A program made the translations under genes and the position numbers. A stretch of DNA of 64,000 bases, from positions 37,158,616 to 37,222,615 of the forward strand of contig NC_067196.1 in NCBI RefSeq assembly GCF_000699445.3, given 5' to 3'. Shown here piece after piece: positions 23,901 to 33,887 of this stretch (positions are counted from its first letter, which is position 1; each line of letters opens with the position of its first letter). The stretch comes from Schistosoma haematobium (taxonomy: Eukaryota > Platyhelminthes > Trematoda > Strigeidida > Schistosomatidae). The notes under the pieces are model-generated. The model saw nothing but the letters and a program-made list of their open reading frames with translations, did not search any database and was not told where the DNA came from.

Positions 23901-26674
23901 TACCTCCTTGTACCAGTATTTATGTTCAAATAAATAAATGCGCCGCACAATAAAAACGAAGTTGTGAAGAGATAGAGGAAGGAAGGCGAGTATAAAAACT
24001 GAATTGGATATAATATAGTGTATGAGGGTGAGAACAACGATAACATTGAGAGAAAAAGTCCAGCTAAGAAAAAAACCCGACAAGGATTGTTATAAAGAAG
24101 TCCCTATCAACCATATAAAAAGTAAAGTTACAACAGGATCGCCATTGGTTTCTATTGCGAGCCATGTCTGATAAAGCCTCAAGCCATTATGTTTTACACC
24201 TAAAGGACTTATTTTGACTTGACTAAATATTCTGCCTAGTTCTTCTATGTTGTTTAAGCTTGTGTTAATTTATTTCCGTTATTTACTTTCAATAAGTGGC
24301 TTAAACTAAGTCATGAAATATCAGAAATCCAAATTTCTACACATCGAGATACCACAAATACATCATTATTTTATTATTAACTTTCTACCTATTCGAAATC
24401 ATCAAGCTGCACCTTGGTATTGATACCTAGTCGTACAGTGTTTTTCGTGATCTGAGTGGATGACGATTACAAGGAACAATGATATATCACTCATATTCGC
24501 AATTTATCTCTGAATTTAATTTATTTCACTCACCTACACACAACGATAGAAAATAAACGATGGGGTGTGAAGAACTACAGACTGTAAGTAGTATGTAATC
24601 TTACTACAATTACAGAAACGGACTACCATACGCCTTATCTCTATAAATTCCTGGTGATACGTACCACATTTGATCTCCTTATTATATAAATGACGACTGT
24701 GGGTAATAACAACCAGGAAAGACTGTAATCAAAATAGCAAATCCTTGTGAAGAATCCCAAGTCTTACCACTAAATGCTAAATGTCATAGTTAGTTGGACA
24801 TACCGACTACTCACATTACATAATAAGAAGTATCATAGATTTCTCGTTTTAAGTATTGAACCTAAAGTCAGATTTTCACATTGCAAAAGTTTATTTATTT
24901 AGTTATGTCTGTGTGAGATGTAATATTCCATAATATTTCAGAGAGTAGCGATCTAGATGTTGAATTGATTAGTTGAAGAGTGAAAATATACAGAAGGATA
25001 TATCAAAAAGGTAATACAACTGAAAATTTCATATTGAACGGACATATAAATAGGTCAATTATTCTCGACATACAGTTGCGCTCAAAAGTGGATCAGTCTA
25101 AGCTGCCATATCAAATCAACGCAACGGGATTAAATTGATACGATGAATAGTAAATGAGTGTAAATAATATTATCGATCTCAATTAGAATTAAATACTGAG
25201 AATATAGTCCGAAAAGGTATTTATGACGGAATACATAACTAACTTCATCAATAGTTTTCAAGCAAAGAGTCTTAACAAGTCTCATGCACTTCATTCGCAC
25301 ACTTTTCATTGACAAAAGTTAACAAAACCTCGCGATTGACGAACTGGTGTAGCTTTGTAATGAAATACGACTATAGTTGGGTGCCGTCAATAGTTCCAAA
25401 ACGTGACATATAATGAAATAAGTAAACGAGCAACAGGACAATCTTTACAACATGAAATTGTGACGACATATATCAGTAATCAAAACTGATTCAATTAAAA
25501 GGTTACATACAATTGCATGAAGTTATATTCATTTTAACCAGTTTTTTCTAATCCCGAATTCAGTAAAACGTGAAAAACAACAAATACACGAAGTTATCTA
25601 CGTACATGACTAAGATTTACGAAAAAGATAAGAAGTAGCATGTTTAGACAATTGGGAGCATTAACTCTAAAACTCCGACTATCTTTTATTAGATTAACGG
25701 AAATATTGGTAATAAATGAGGCAGATTTACAATAATTTAGTATAGTTAAGGAGAAACTTTCATAGCTGACTAACATCATTTAAGGAAGTATCAGATATCT
25801 ATCTCATTCATTAGAACATCATTGTACACTTATTTAACTAGTTTTCAAATGTAGAGTAAAGACATTACATATTTGGAGCTTATTTTGACATTTATGTAGT
25901 TTGACACTGATGATAATGAATAACTTCTGTATGAAAATTGATGTCAATTTATGATCATATGAATATTGTACTTACGACCTTTCGTAGTCAACTGTAATTG
26001 TTTCTATTATCTTTATTCAGATACTTGGCCGAATTGTAATTGCACTATTATTTCTCTTACCCTATCTAACCCATATTCATTCTGATCATGGATCTTAAAT
26101 TTTCACTAAACATATATGAAGATTTAAGTTAACATTCTATATGAGCCATATCAACACTAACAATTTTATTCTATTTTGTTTGACAATCCTAAATTCACAA
26201 GCTTTAAACGATGTACTTTGCACTTGACCTGGTCATTTTTCGGATTATCAATTTGGATATATAATTGTAGAACCTGAATAGAATTTACCAAAACGAATAT
26301 TCTTCGTCCAAATATTAGTCTTTTAATATAAATATTAATCTATTTTAATTTCCTAAATAGGAGATTTAATAAATGAGGTATGCTCGAAAGTACAATTTAC
26401 AAATCTGAAAGTCTCTCATGAAAACAGGCTAACTATATGGTAAGAGGTTAGATACGCAAAAGACATAAAATGGATAGATTACCGTACCAGCCCGAGTGTC
26501 GATTTCTGCTAAACGAGTTTCCCTTTCCAATACGAGATTCACATTGTCTTTCATTATACCAACAACCTGAAATAAAGTAAGTTACAAACAAATATAAAGA
26601 AATTTTACCTCCTGAACTTTAGCCTGTTGCTGACGAATCCGATCATCGGCTTGATAATTATATTGATTATTCAT
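5987..26674 (-). CDS. VAMP: Synaptobrevin/VAMP R-SNARE, five exons over 20.7 kb
   Basis: Vesicle R-SNARE that zippers with target-membrane SNAREs in membrane fusion. Exons in order of transcription: 26674-26609, 26566-26488, 18580-18501, 13202-13151, 6015-5987; 306 nt, 101 aa plus stop. All junctions are GT-AG (acceptors tttcag, tttcag, attgtag, tttcag) with phases 0, 1, 0, 1 that agree. The SNARE motif starts at residue 23 (VVGIMKDNV), the zero-layer arginine is Arg37 in VLERE, the heptads run through DTRADELQ, and the basic juxtamembrane part is RRKYFWQNMK. Residues 76-94 are a single C-terminal membrane segment (MWFIIGGLTVIILVVII) followed by VWSVSNKHS. Introns are 42 nt, 7.9, 5.3 and 7.1 kb and hold many transposons. 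The N-terminal tail is short (22 aa). I cannot say which VAMP subtype it is. The final 29-nt coding exon is duplicated at 47262-47290. Confidence 0.88.
6850..9770 (-). mobile_element. SR2-like RTE retrotransposon, left copy, with 14-bp target-site duplication
   Basis: Non-LTR retrotransposon of the RTE clade, resembling schistosome SR2. It is flanked by ccaagacattcaaa at 6836-6849 and again at 9771-9784, a 14-bp target-site duplication that sets both ends. On the - strand it runs from a 5' leader (9770 to about 9140, including an AAT-rich microsatellite near 9237-9296), through the N-terminus of an APE-type endonuclease (9133-8750; AAFNVRTF, ETRIQDSG), to the RT (8365-7100; motif A FLDIRAAFD, motif B GVRQGCPISPF, YADD), and a 3' UTR ending in an A-rich AAATAAACAAAC tail near 6850. 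Most of the endonuclease after KVRRNRREKR is missing, so the element is internally deleted. Relative to the right copy it has lost one C near 8397 and one T near 8440, shifting the frame upstream of the RT. It sits in the last VAMP intron. Confidence 0.9.
10368..10494 (-). repeat. Diverged tandem duplication of about 63 bp inside the LINE
   Basis: Two neighbouring segments share the pattern tccaatcgaccaccaaaaag...gacag...aaccttatctga. They fall in the part of the RT encoding an FFLVVDWIMKTSD-like motif, of which a second decayed version (FFYWWLTGLL) is read next to it. The same pair is present in the right copy near 51647-51773. Confidence 0.55.
12005..12243 (-). mobile_element. Unclassified insert of about 239 bp within the LINE endonuclease
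   Basis: On the - strand the LINE endonuclease frame breaks off after ...GDIMGRHGL and picks up again with NENSDRF... about 240 bp further on. The intervening segment is bounded by the hexamer cagtcc (+ strand) at 11999-12004 and 12244-12249, which fits a short target-site duplication. No clear TG...CA ends or inverted repeats were found, so the class (solo LTR, MITE or other) is undecided. The same insert is in the right copy. Confidence 0.45.
13203..15465. other. VAMP intron 3, part without recognised elements
   Basis: AT-rich intron sequence. I saw only a short (AT)n run near 13930-13945 and no protein-like exon or shared repeat. Confidence 0.5.
15466..15640 (+). repeat. Dispersed repeat, probable Penelope-like 3' tail
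   Basis: This stretch starts with ctctgaagaagcc and has gtcgtgaaacgtcagaaat; it then matches 24285-24440 over about 150 bases (shared aaatttctac, gagata, acaaatacat and tcaat/caagc...ccttggta). A ctgaagaag followed by an acgaaacgt box is the usual layout downstream of GIY-YIG coding ends of Penelope-like elements, but no coding part is present here. Confidence 0.45.
16025..16530 (-). mobile_element. Internally deleted SR2 derivative (5' leader joined to 3' tail)
   Basis: Read on the - strand, it starts near ACCCTGGTACGACCG at 16530, follows the SR2 leader (gcgccgg, catgtac, cccatggt, accgaagc blocks) and jumps directly to the SR2 3' end (ttgtgtggcgcatatg, accaatatttattt, aaataaat tail) near 16025. 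The whole endonuclease-RT region is absent. It lies in VAMP intron 3. No target-site duplication was found. Confidence 0.75.
17096..17450 (-). mobile_element. Solo LTR, 355 bp, with 5-bp target-site duplication
   Basis: The segment starts with TG and ends with CA on either strand and is flanked by gtcat at 17091-17095 and 17451-17455. On the - strand it reads TGTTGAGTCGG... and contains a TATAAATA box near 17265 and an ATAAATA signal further on, as expected for an LTR with promoter and polyadenylation signals. It is more GC-rich than the intron around it. No internal region is attached, so it is a recombined solo LTR. It is unrelated in sequence to the LTRs at 33531 and 37567. Family not assigned. 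Confidence 0.75.
17456..19430. other. VAMP introns 2 and 3 around exon 3, no recognised element
   Basis: Apart from VAMP exon 3 (18501-18580), no gene is seen. A somewhat GC-richer stretch at 19140-19330 (ggttagttgggtgagagg...) may be an old repeat, but it has no second copy in the window. Confidence 0.4.
19470..19615 (-). mobile_element. tRNA-headed SINE copy, diverged
   Basis: It shows the body of the SINE family best preserved at 41150-41345, on the - strand and strongly mutated: the accaccattgaaaacct, agcactg, tttcgtc and gggactt blocks are recognisable, followed by a decayed head ending in gggactcgagctc. It lies in VAMP intron 2. Confidence 0.55.
19621..22845. other. VAMP intron 2, no recognised element
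   Basis: Very AT-rich sequence without shared repeats or exon-like segments that I could support. Confidence 0.5.
22850..23215 (-). mobile_element. SINE copy with an inverted second tail
   Basis: The - strand from about 23045 to 22850 reads as the tRNA-headed SINE: GGCATCCAGCTCAGTGATCT (A-box region), GGTTCTGGGTTC (B-box region), the gactcctcagcagtgc body and the tail. To its right, at about 23150-23210, lies a second, + strand copy of the same tail (ttttcaatggtagtctagcc, gtgattt). The two tails form a diverged inverted repeat around the unit, as in the cleaner hairpin at 40762-40980. Confidence 0.6.
23735..23938 (+). mobile_element. 5'-truncated, internally deleted SR2 derivative
   Basis: The last part of the SR2 leader (ccttgtggatcagaccttt, aaccacctgcttc, cccgggcagtatcat) is joined directly to the SR2 3' end (tgtgtggcgc, gtaccagtatttatg, ttcaaataaataaa). 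It ends at the junction with the inverted fragment that follows. Confidence 0.75.
23939..24190 (-). mobile_element. Inverted SR2 3'-end fragment, tail to tail with the previous one
   Basis: On the - strand it reads the SR2 RT terminus (gacatggctcgcaatagaaaccaatggcg-like, matching 7095-7130 in part) followed by the 3' UTR, and it meets the preceding fragment tail to tail at a gcgcc-containing junction near 23939. Confidence 0.65.
24285..24440 (+). repeat. Dispersed repeat, second copy of 15466-15640
   Basis: Shares tcatgaaa-atcagaaatcc, aaatttctac, gagataccacaaatacat and caccttggta with the stretch at 15480-15630, in the same orientation and with the same spacing. Probably a Penelope-like 3' tail. 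Confidence 0.45.
24441..26460. other. VAMP intron 2, 5' part, no recognised element
   Basis: AT-rich intron between the repeat near 24.4 kb and VAMP exon 2; nothing further supported. Confidence 0.5.
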
Positions 26675-26938
26675 GTTTAAAACGGTTTAAAAGTGTTTAA
26701 CTTCAATTGCGATGAGAAATGTCACAAACACAAGCCTCCTAAAACAGAGAACTTCATTCAATGGAGTTAATAACTGCATCCAATTAAAGTATAGTCTTTA
26801 TTAATAGCACCATAAGATAATTTAAGGTAATGTTAAATTTCAGAATAAATCTGTGATCAAGCAGGAGACAAATGTGTTTATATAAACAAAGAAGATCTGA
26901 GCAAACTATAGTATGAGTTTGTTGTTAAACTAGAAATT

Positions 26939-27844
26939 GCCCCCAAATGCCCTGGTATGGCCGAGAGTGGGTGGGCCCGCCCTCCCCCTCGAAATACTCT
27001 CACACGGCCACGCGTATACAGCTTCTGTCAGGGAAGTCCTACTCATTGCCTTCTCGTGGTGGGGGTGTTGTTTACGAAAATGAGAGGACGAAAAGCGAGT
27101 ATCCGGCGCTTTAACTGGATCACAAATCAATGGTGTACATGGGCTCCAGTATCCTGCAGGAACAAATGGCGTATGAACCAATTGTTGGTCACCGGCTACC
27201 ATGGGACTGCATCTCCTTACGATGCTCCACTGCCTTGTGGATCAGACCTTCAGGTCGAAGGCTCGGGGTGTGGCCCCCTAAGATAACCACCTGCTTCGGT
27301 CTGGGCATCCGAGCAGTATCACAGCCCACACACAACTATGATGAACTGTCGATAATTATGGAAAATACTTTTCTTGCTTCAATTAACAATCAAACGATTC
27401 ACATTATTATTATTATTATTATTACTATTGTTATTATTTACTACGCCATTTATTCACTCTCTTTTATTCCTACTCTGTCTATCCTTATTTTGCGACTTAT
27501 ACAGCAGCTCGCCTATGGTGGATTTTCGATTCTATCTAAATGTTCTCGAGTAGAGACGTTATCAGATATGGCTCAGAATAGAAGCCATTGGCGATCCTGC
27601 TGTAACCTTTTAATTTCTTCATAAAAAGTGGTTGGTTCTTCCTTAACTGAAAGATCTCTTCTGAGTGTACGTTTCTGTTTCCCCCATTATTATTATTACA
27701 CTACCTTACACTAATCTGTTCGTTATCGTTTTTTTACGCTCCTTACCATTTTTTCCTTCTCTGCAATTCTCATTGTTTTGTGTGGCGCATATATATTTGG
27801 TGCCCTCCTGTACCAATATTTATGTGTTCAAATAAATAAATAAA
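26939..27844 (+). mobile_element. Complete internally deleted SR2 derivative, 906 bp, with 13-bp target-site duplication
   Basis: Flanked by taaactagaaatt at 26926-26938 and 27845-27857. It begins GCCCCCAAATGCCCTGG, matching the 5' part of the SR2 at 6850-9770, runs through the leader including an ATT-rich microsatellite (about 27400-27440), then at about 27550 jumps to the end of the RT (gagacgttatcagatatggc) and the 3' UTR, ending in (TAAA)n. It therefore has both SR2 ends but no enzyme. It sits about 260 bp upstream of the VAMP start codon in the opposite direction, so it may lie in or near the VAMP promoter. Confidence 0.9.
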
Positions 27845-27857
27845 TAAACTAGAAATT

Positions 27858-28840
27858 CCGAGAAAAATGTATTGATTTTTGTAACCACTACCAGTAAAAC
27901 TCTGTTCAGTACTATTCATCCATCAAAAACCTAAGACCTGGACAAAATATGCATCGACCTAAGTATTCATACTTCATATAACTTTAATGAAAAGAAATTA
28001 GCAGGATTAAATCAAATAAAGTGAAGTAATAAGATCGATTGTGGTGGAAACTAAAAACTGGGAATAAAGCATGTGATACCTGAATAAGAAGTGTGATATA
28101 AAACTAAAGCTTTGAAATTCAATGCATTAGTTGTGGATTTTTGTCTGTTGGTACTATTTAAAGTTACTACCCATTTTTTCGACAGTATCCATTAGTAGGA
28201 AACCTGACGTAACCATTTAAAGCATACATCAAAACAAAGCCTCTCACTGCCAATGTGTACAGTCTAGAGCAATGTGAGAAATGCCAATTTCACAACCGGT
28301 CTGCTTACGAAACCGAATTTAATATATTTCCTGGTATTAGTGAAGTGTATGTGAAGACATGTATGAAATAAGTTTCGCAAACAACGCTAACTCTATAAGT
28401 TTTCAATAATTTAACCAGCAATCATTAATCACTGCAAATACACGCATTGCGATTTCTATGGAATACCATTTCGTAGCGACACTTCAATTTTGCTCCTTAT
28501 TGATCTGCTGAGGATACAAAACACTTTTATACATAAAATATAGTTAACGAATGTAGAGAAAAAAATAAGACAAATGGTTGAGGGAAAAAGGGTAGTGAAG
28601 TGGTAATGATGAAGAAATACTTTACAAGTACGCATTTAGTTGATAAAATATGGGAACTTTGGTTAAAATACAAAGCAAGAAATGTAAATAACGAATAATG
28701 TATGTTGACAAGTGCGTGAAAAAGTGATCATAAATAGTCTTAAAGTATAAACCAAAACCTATTGTTAGTGTCCGATCATAGTTTATTAAGAGAACAGAAG
28801 ACAGAAAATTAGATTAGGAAAAATCTAAACCATATGGGAG
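27858..28840. other. Intergenic DNA, no gene seen
   Basis: AT-rich sequence between the SR2 derivative and a LINE fragment; no exon or repeat supported. Confidence 0.45.
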
Positions 28841-28844
28841 ATGA

Positions 28845-29440
28845 TAACTTTCATGTACCTGTTCAACATCACTGATGAACAAGGAGGATCTGATGCAGAC
28901 GTAAAGGAAAGGATTGGCGAAGCAAGGACAACATTTCTACAGTTGAAGAACATACAGGACTCAAAACGACTGTCAACCAATACCAAAGTGAAAACCTTTA
29001 ATACGGACGTCAAGGCAGTTCTACTGTACGGAAATGAAACTTGGAGAACTACTCCAACCATCATCAGAAAGGTGGAAGTATTTATAGACAATCGTCTACC
29101 CCCCCCCCAAGATACTGAATGTCCGTTGACTGGATACTATCGGCAACAACTTACTGTGACAAACCAGCTTCCAAATGAAGAGTAAATTAGCAAAAGACTC
29201 CGGAGGTGGATAGGATGTACACTGCGGAAATCACCAAACTGCATCACGAAGCAAGCGCCAACTTGGAATCCTAGCGAAAAATGGAAAAGAGGAAGGCCAA
29301 AGAACACACCGCCGAGAATTGGAGGCAGACATCAAAAGAATGAACAACGAATGAGAACAACTAGAAGGAATTGCCCAAGACAGAGTTAGATTGAGAATAC
29401 CGGTGGGCGGCCTAAGCTCATCCGTAAGGGGTAACAAGAG
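28845..29440 (+). mobile_element. 3' fragment of the RTE-type endonuclease-RT LINE
   Basis: The frame at 28841-29185 reads DEQGGSDADVKERIGEARTT, TDVKAVLLYGNETW and TPTIIRKVEVFI, the post-RT region of the same LINE family as 10150-12850. It continues in shifted frames with [17 protein letters not shown] and KRGRPKNT up to about 29440. A run of C near 29100 marks a frameshift. It is the part that both duplicated LINE copies lack. Confidence 0.8.
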
Positions 29441-31300
29441 TAAGTAAATATGGGAGATAAGGGGAATTATAACTGCCAAAGTGAATATTAACGCAACAAC
29501 AATGAAGCTAATTACGAGATCCCCAGAAACAATGTATACGACAAACTCGGGAAATTAAACTACACAAGCTCAAGTCCCTAAAACTATCACTTCATATCAC
29601 TAAATGACCATGTATTTGAATAAAGTAACGTTTCAACGCTTAGGTAATGAGGACCGGATAACTATAAATTATGAAATGTATTTCGGACATGCGGGGGTGG
29701 CCTTTATAGGTGGATGAAACTGCAAACCTGACAATGATTAGATAATACAATAATGGCTATCACATGAGTAGAGGGATACTCGACAGCTCAGTGTTCAGGC
29801 TTTAGTGGCTCTCAAGCTCCCGACCTCGGTTATAATTTCGTTAGTTTGGAGGAAATCCCATCAAAAAGTTAAAAGGAACTCTGGGGAAAATTGAACTCAG
29901 AATCTTGAAATTTCCACTGACTTAGAGGTTCTTCAGAAAATAAGCTGATGTTTTGGAGTAATCGTCAAAATGTGCGGGAATTTCGAGGTTGCCATTGTTT
30001 TCATAGAAGTTTTGTGGAAATGTAATCAACTTCATTGAGAAATCTACAAAGTTCTTGAACAACTTATGGAAAATCCCGAAGTTTCCCTTAACGAGATGTT
30101 TACAGAAGCCTTGCTGTGAAAAAAATCATTGAGTCAGGCAAACCGGTGTTTAGTAATACTTGTTATGGAACTACTATGCAATGTAAATTCCCTGAAGACT
30201 ATAGTATATGTTATTTGGAAATACTTCGTAAAATTCCAAAGTTACATAAAAAAGAGACGTTTTCATAGATGGATATCGCAGAGAAAAAAGGAGTAAATCT
30301 GAACAACACAAACGTGTGAGGTAAACAATGGAAGGAGATAGTACTTCAGTAGCGAACTTTTTATCATCTATTTTAAACTATTTACAAAAAAGAAACATTT
30401 TTTCTATTCTGGCCAACGAGAAATGGAATTTGAATTCAACACATTACCTTGCAGAAATATAAAATATAAATTAAGGACATTTCGCAGGCAGTCAGAAAAA
30501 TAAATAAGGGGAAAAGTAATGAGGAAGTAATAACAGATAATTGCCTGCTTTTGCAAAATGCTGATTATTTGATGTCTGAATATTTGGAAACGGTAGACAA
30601 TTCTGAGTTCGTTTTGTGATAAAGTAAGCAATTTGGACAAGGTAAAAGTGAAAGACTCGGCACACTCATTCTTAATGGGGAGGCTTAGGAGAAAATTCTC
30701 ACATACCCAAGACTGAGAAAAACAACTTAAACTTAGAGAATTGTCGTCCATTATCACACCGACTTACTTATGGAAGTTTCTCAACGTTCTAACTTATTTG
30801 CCTGTTTTATTCGCTTAAGCTAACTATGTTGGGATAGAAGAGCTTTGTGACATTATGACTTAAGTCATCACACAACCTATAAGCAAATCATTCTGCGCAC
30901 ATTCTCATGAAAACTAAACAATTTGGCGGGAAATCAATGACATTTCAAACCCAAGGCGACTAGATAGATAAATGCCGAACTACTTTCCCACAGCAAATGT
31001 TCGGTTCATTTTCCTTTTATTTTTCCATATTGTCTTAGGGAATGTCCATTTTTCCCGTGTTCGCTTATATTACCTCTTTCTGGTTTGATTGAATTCTATG
31101 AATGTATCATCTTACAACATTTCAATGAAGAAATTCCATAAACGATGTTGGGATTATGAGTCGAGATTAGCAAAAATGATGATGTAGTGACAAGAATGAT
31201 TATTGACAGAAACCAAAAGTGACCTTTTATGACGAGAAAATGTTTAAAGTGGGCGGTGAAATATTTAAAAAGGACAAATCACTAACAGGTTCAAATGGTT
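29441..31300. other. Intergenic DNA, no gene seen
   Basis: No recognisable coding region. Several loosely similar aaatt-ccc/gggaaatt motifs at 29850-30250 suggest an old degenerate repeat, but no period could be fixed. Confidence 0.4.
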
Positions 31301-31439
31301 TTGGAAGGGACATAAGAAGCTTTAGCTTAACAGACCTACGTATCTAGTAGCAGTGGGTCATTAAGACCTGTAGGAAGGATTCTGGATATATTATCGTTAA
31401 AAGAGGAAAAAGCAGTTGGTAGGTCATTATCACTAGACT

Positions 31440-33160
31440 TTAAAAATTTGTCAAATTTTCTCTTATGGGGCTCCCAGGGAGATCGCTTGAACAATGCCCG
31501 ACGGCAGCGAATTCCTGAATTTGATTACCCTTAAGGAGTAGAAGTTGTGTCTATAGTCTGTTCTGCTGAGTTGTGTCTCCAGGTTTTGGAAATTACCCCT
31601 CAGGTTTGTGTTGGAGCTAAATTTAAATAAGTGTTTGAGGAGATGTCCAGAAGTGTTAAGAATGCTGTAAGATATTTGAAAGTCACATCTTAGACGCCTG
31701 TTCTCTAATGGGTAATGGTCTAGTGATTGGAAGCGCTCTTCATAGGGCTTAAATTTGAGTCCTCGAACTGATTTCGTGGCTCGCCGTTGGATACGATCCA
31801 GAGTGCCCTTAACCTTTTGGAATGAGTGAGAATATACTGTATTTCCGCACACTAAATGGAAACAAATAAATCCGTAAAGAATATGTAGAAAGTTCTGCCG
31901 TCAAACTGACCAAAAACGCGCTTCATAGTTACCAGTTCGAGGTTTACCCGGAAGGTACTTTTGTCGCAGTTAGCGCATGACTTCGAATAGTAGTTTGCCA
32001 GCATTCCTTAATATTTTTCAACCTGGGTTACTTATAGAGGAAAGTCGCCTAAGCTGTAGCTGTAGTCTGTAACATGTCGCAGATGGACTACTTTACACTT
32101 TCAAGTGTTGAAGATAAGTCCATTGTTATCTACCCAATTTTGAAGTCGAATCAGATACTCCTGAAATCCCAGTATATCCTCTTGGTTGCCTATCTCTCTC
32201 CTTCCAAATTTCCACATCATCATCAAAAAGTAGTAAGTCTGACGATGTCTGGTGTGGAAGATCGTTTATATAAACGGAGAAGAGAAGAGGTCCTAGTAGT
32301 GAACACTGGAGGTCCACACTAGGACATTCCATAGCCGGAGAAAGTAAAGTTAACCTCAAAATGTCGATTTTTTAGACATGAAGTGAACCAATCAATTAAG
32401 AGTGATTTTATACCTAACCGTTTGAGCCTACTGATAAGACATGTATAGTTGACCCTATCAAAAGCTTATGAGAATTCAAGGTAAATGATGTCAACCTTAA
32501 GGATGGTTGTCCATCTGTCCACTGCACTCAGCAGGTTGGATATGCAAGAATAACCCTTCTCGAAACTGTGCTGTTGGGATGAAAATAAGTTTAAGGATAA
32601 TAAATAGTCATGTATACCGTCGTATATCAAGGACTCCATAATTTTTGAAGGTACAAAGATAAGAGCCACTGGTGAGTAGCTTGAAGGCTTTCTGAGTCGA
32701 CATCTTGCCTGTAAACTGGCATGCCTCATGTAACAAACTGTTATTTGAGAATAAATTACTATTATTATTATCCTTTGAAAATCGGAGTGACGTGAGCAAG
32801 CTTCCGAATTTCCGGTAATTTGCCCCGGCTTAGCGAGTGTAGGAACATCACGCTAGCCGGTAATGCCCAGATTGAAGCTGCTTCCCTCAGTATAGCAGAA
32901 TGAACCATATCCACACCAGAGGAAGTATCTCTCTTAGGTGCTTCATTTTCCGGCACACCAAATCAGCGACCAGATTAAATTTTGAAAGCTTTGTGGAGTT
33001 GCAGATGAAGCTTTTATCAATATAGCAAATGTGGGTCGGTTGAAATATCTGAGGGTACTGTTCAGCCAAAGGATTAGCTCTGTCAACGACGTTATTGGTC
33101 AGGCCATTCCGACCTAGCAGTTGGGAAACTCCAGTTTTATCTTGCCGAAGAGAGGTTGCA
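31440..33160 (-). mobile_element. CR1-like LINE fragment, decayed
   Basis: On the - strand: ADPSVFQ-like linker remnants near 33100, then LAHVTPIFKG (32770), PSSYSPVAL and PSKIMESLIYDGIHDYL (RT palm entry, about 32680-32610), ECPSVDLQCSLLGPLLFSVY (RT motif B region with a changed PQG, near 32310), a mutated catalytic box LLLFDDD in place of YADD, and a C-terminal part LDRIQRRATKSVRGLKF down to about 31463. Several frameshifts and the mutated catalytic box make it inactive. It is a different CR1-like family from the one at 850-1980. A short foreign tail is inserted at about 32695-32775. Confidence 0.8.
32695..32775 (+). mobile_element. Short 3'-tail insertion of another LINE
   Basis: This stretch interrupts the - strand LINE between IFKG and PSSYSPV. 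It carries cttgcctgtaaactggcatg and ttatttgagaataaatta followed by an attatt microsatellite. The same tail is at 54647-54708. It is read on the + strand and looks like an extreme 5'-truncated LINE copy. Confidence 0.55.
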
Positions 33161-33530
33161 TAACAGAATAATGTTTTCGGATTGGAGAAAATTCATCGAC
33201 AAGCGTCATCTGGTGCTGAAGCCTGTTTTATCTTGTGCGTTTATGCATATTTTCCGTTTTTTATTGCCTGTATCTACCAGTTCGTCTTTATTCTGCGCGG
33301 AAGTGCATTTTTGCGGCTTAGGAAAGCAAGAATATACGTATAGTATTGGTCCACAAACGGATCCTAAAATTACCATTCACTATTCTTGTCGTGAAATAAC
33401 GCTCCTCCCCTTTTTGAAGATCCGGAGTTGATATCTGGATTTTAAATTTTCTGACTCCATCCTTCCCCGCGAAATAGTGTTGGGTCCTCATATACCCAAG
33501 TTACAATTAATTCGACTGTATTTAAAACAT

Positions 33531-33887
33531 TGTAGCGTGGCGTCGAGTCCCAATTGACTATTAACACCGCTACCAAGAAACACGTGCCAAAGAAATCAGA
33601 AAGCGAAGGTTGAACGTAACCCGATTTATTCGGTTGGCGATCTCGTGGTATCGAACGAATACCGAGATCGTGCCAAGAAATGGTACAAGCAAAAGCAGGA
33701 GAATGGAGTACGCGCGAATGGTACCAAAAACCGCGGAACAATGATGGAAGGTAGTGATAGCACAAAATGGCTGTAATTAGCACAGCTAAACAAAAGCACA
33801 TTAAAAAAGTCACTGGTACAGTTAGTTATAATAATAATTGTTTTCATTAAACCAATCGTGTTCTCGTGATGAAGATGTATCACTACA
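33531..33887 (-). repeat. 3' LTR of the gypsy-type element
   Basis: 357 bp, starts tgtagcgtgg and ends cactaca on the + strand. It shares the start block gcgtggcgtcgagtc and the end block aaccaatcgtgttctcgtga with the LTR at 35527-35875, with scattered substitutions and indels. Confidence 0.85.
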
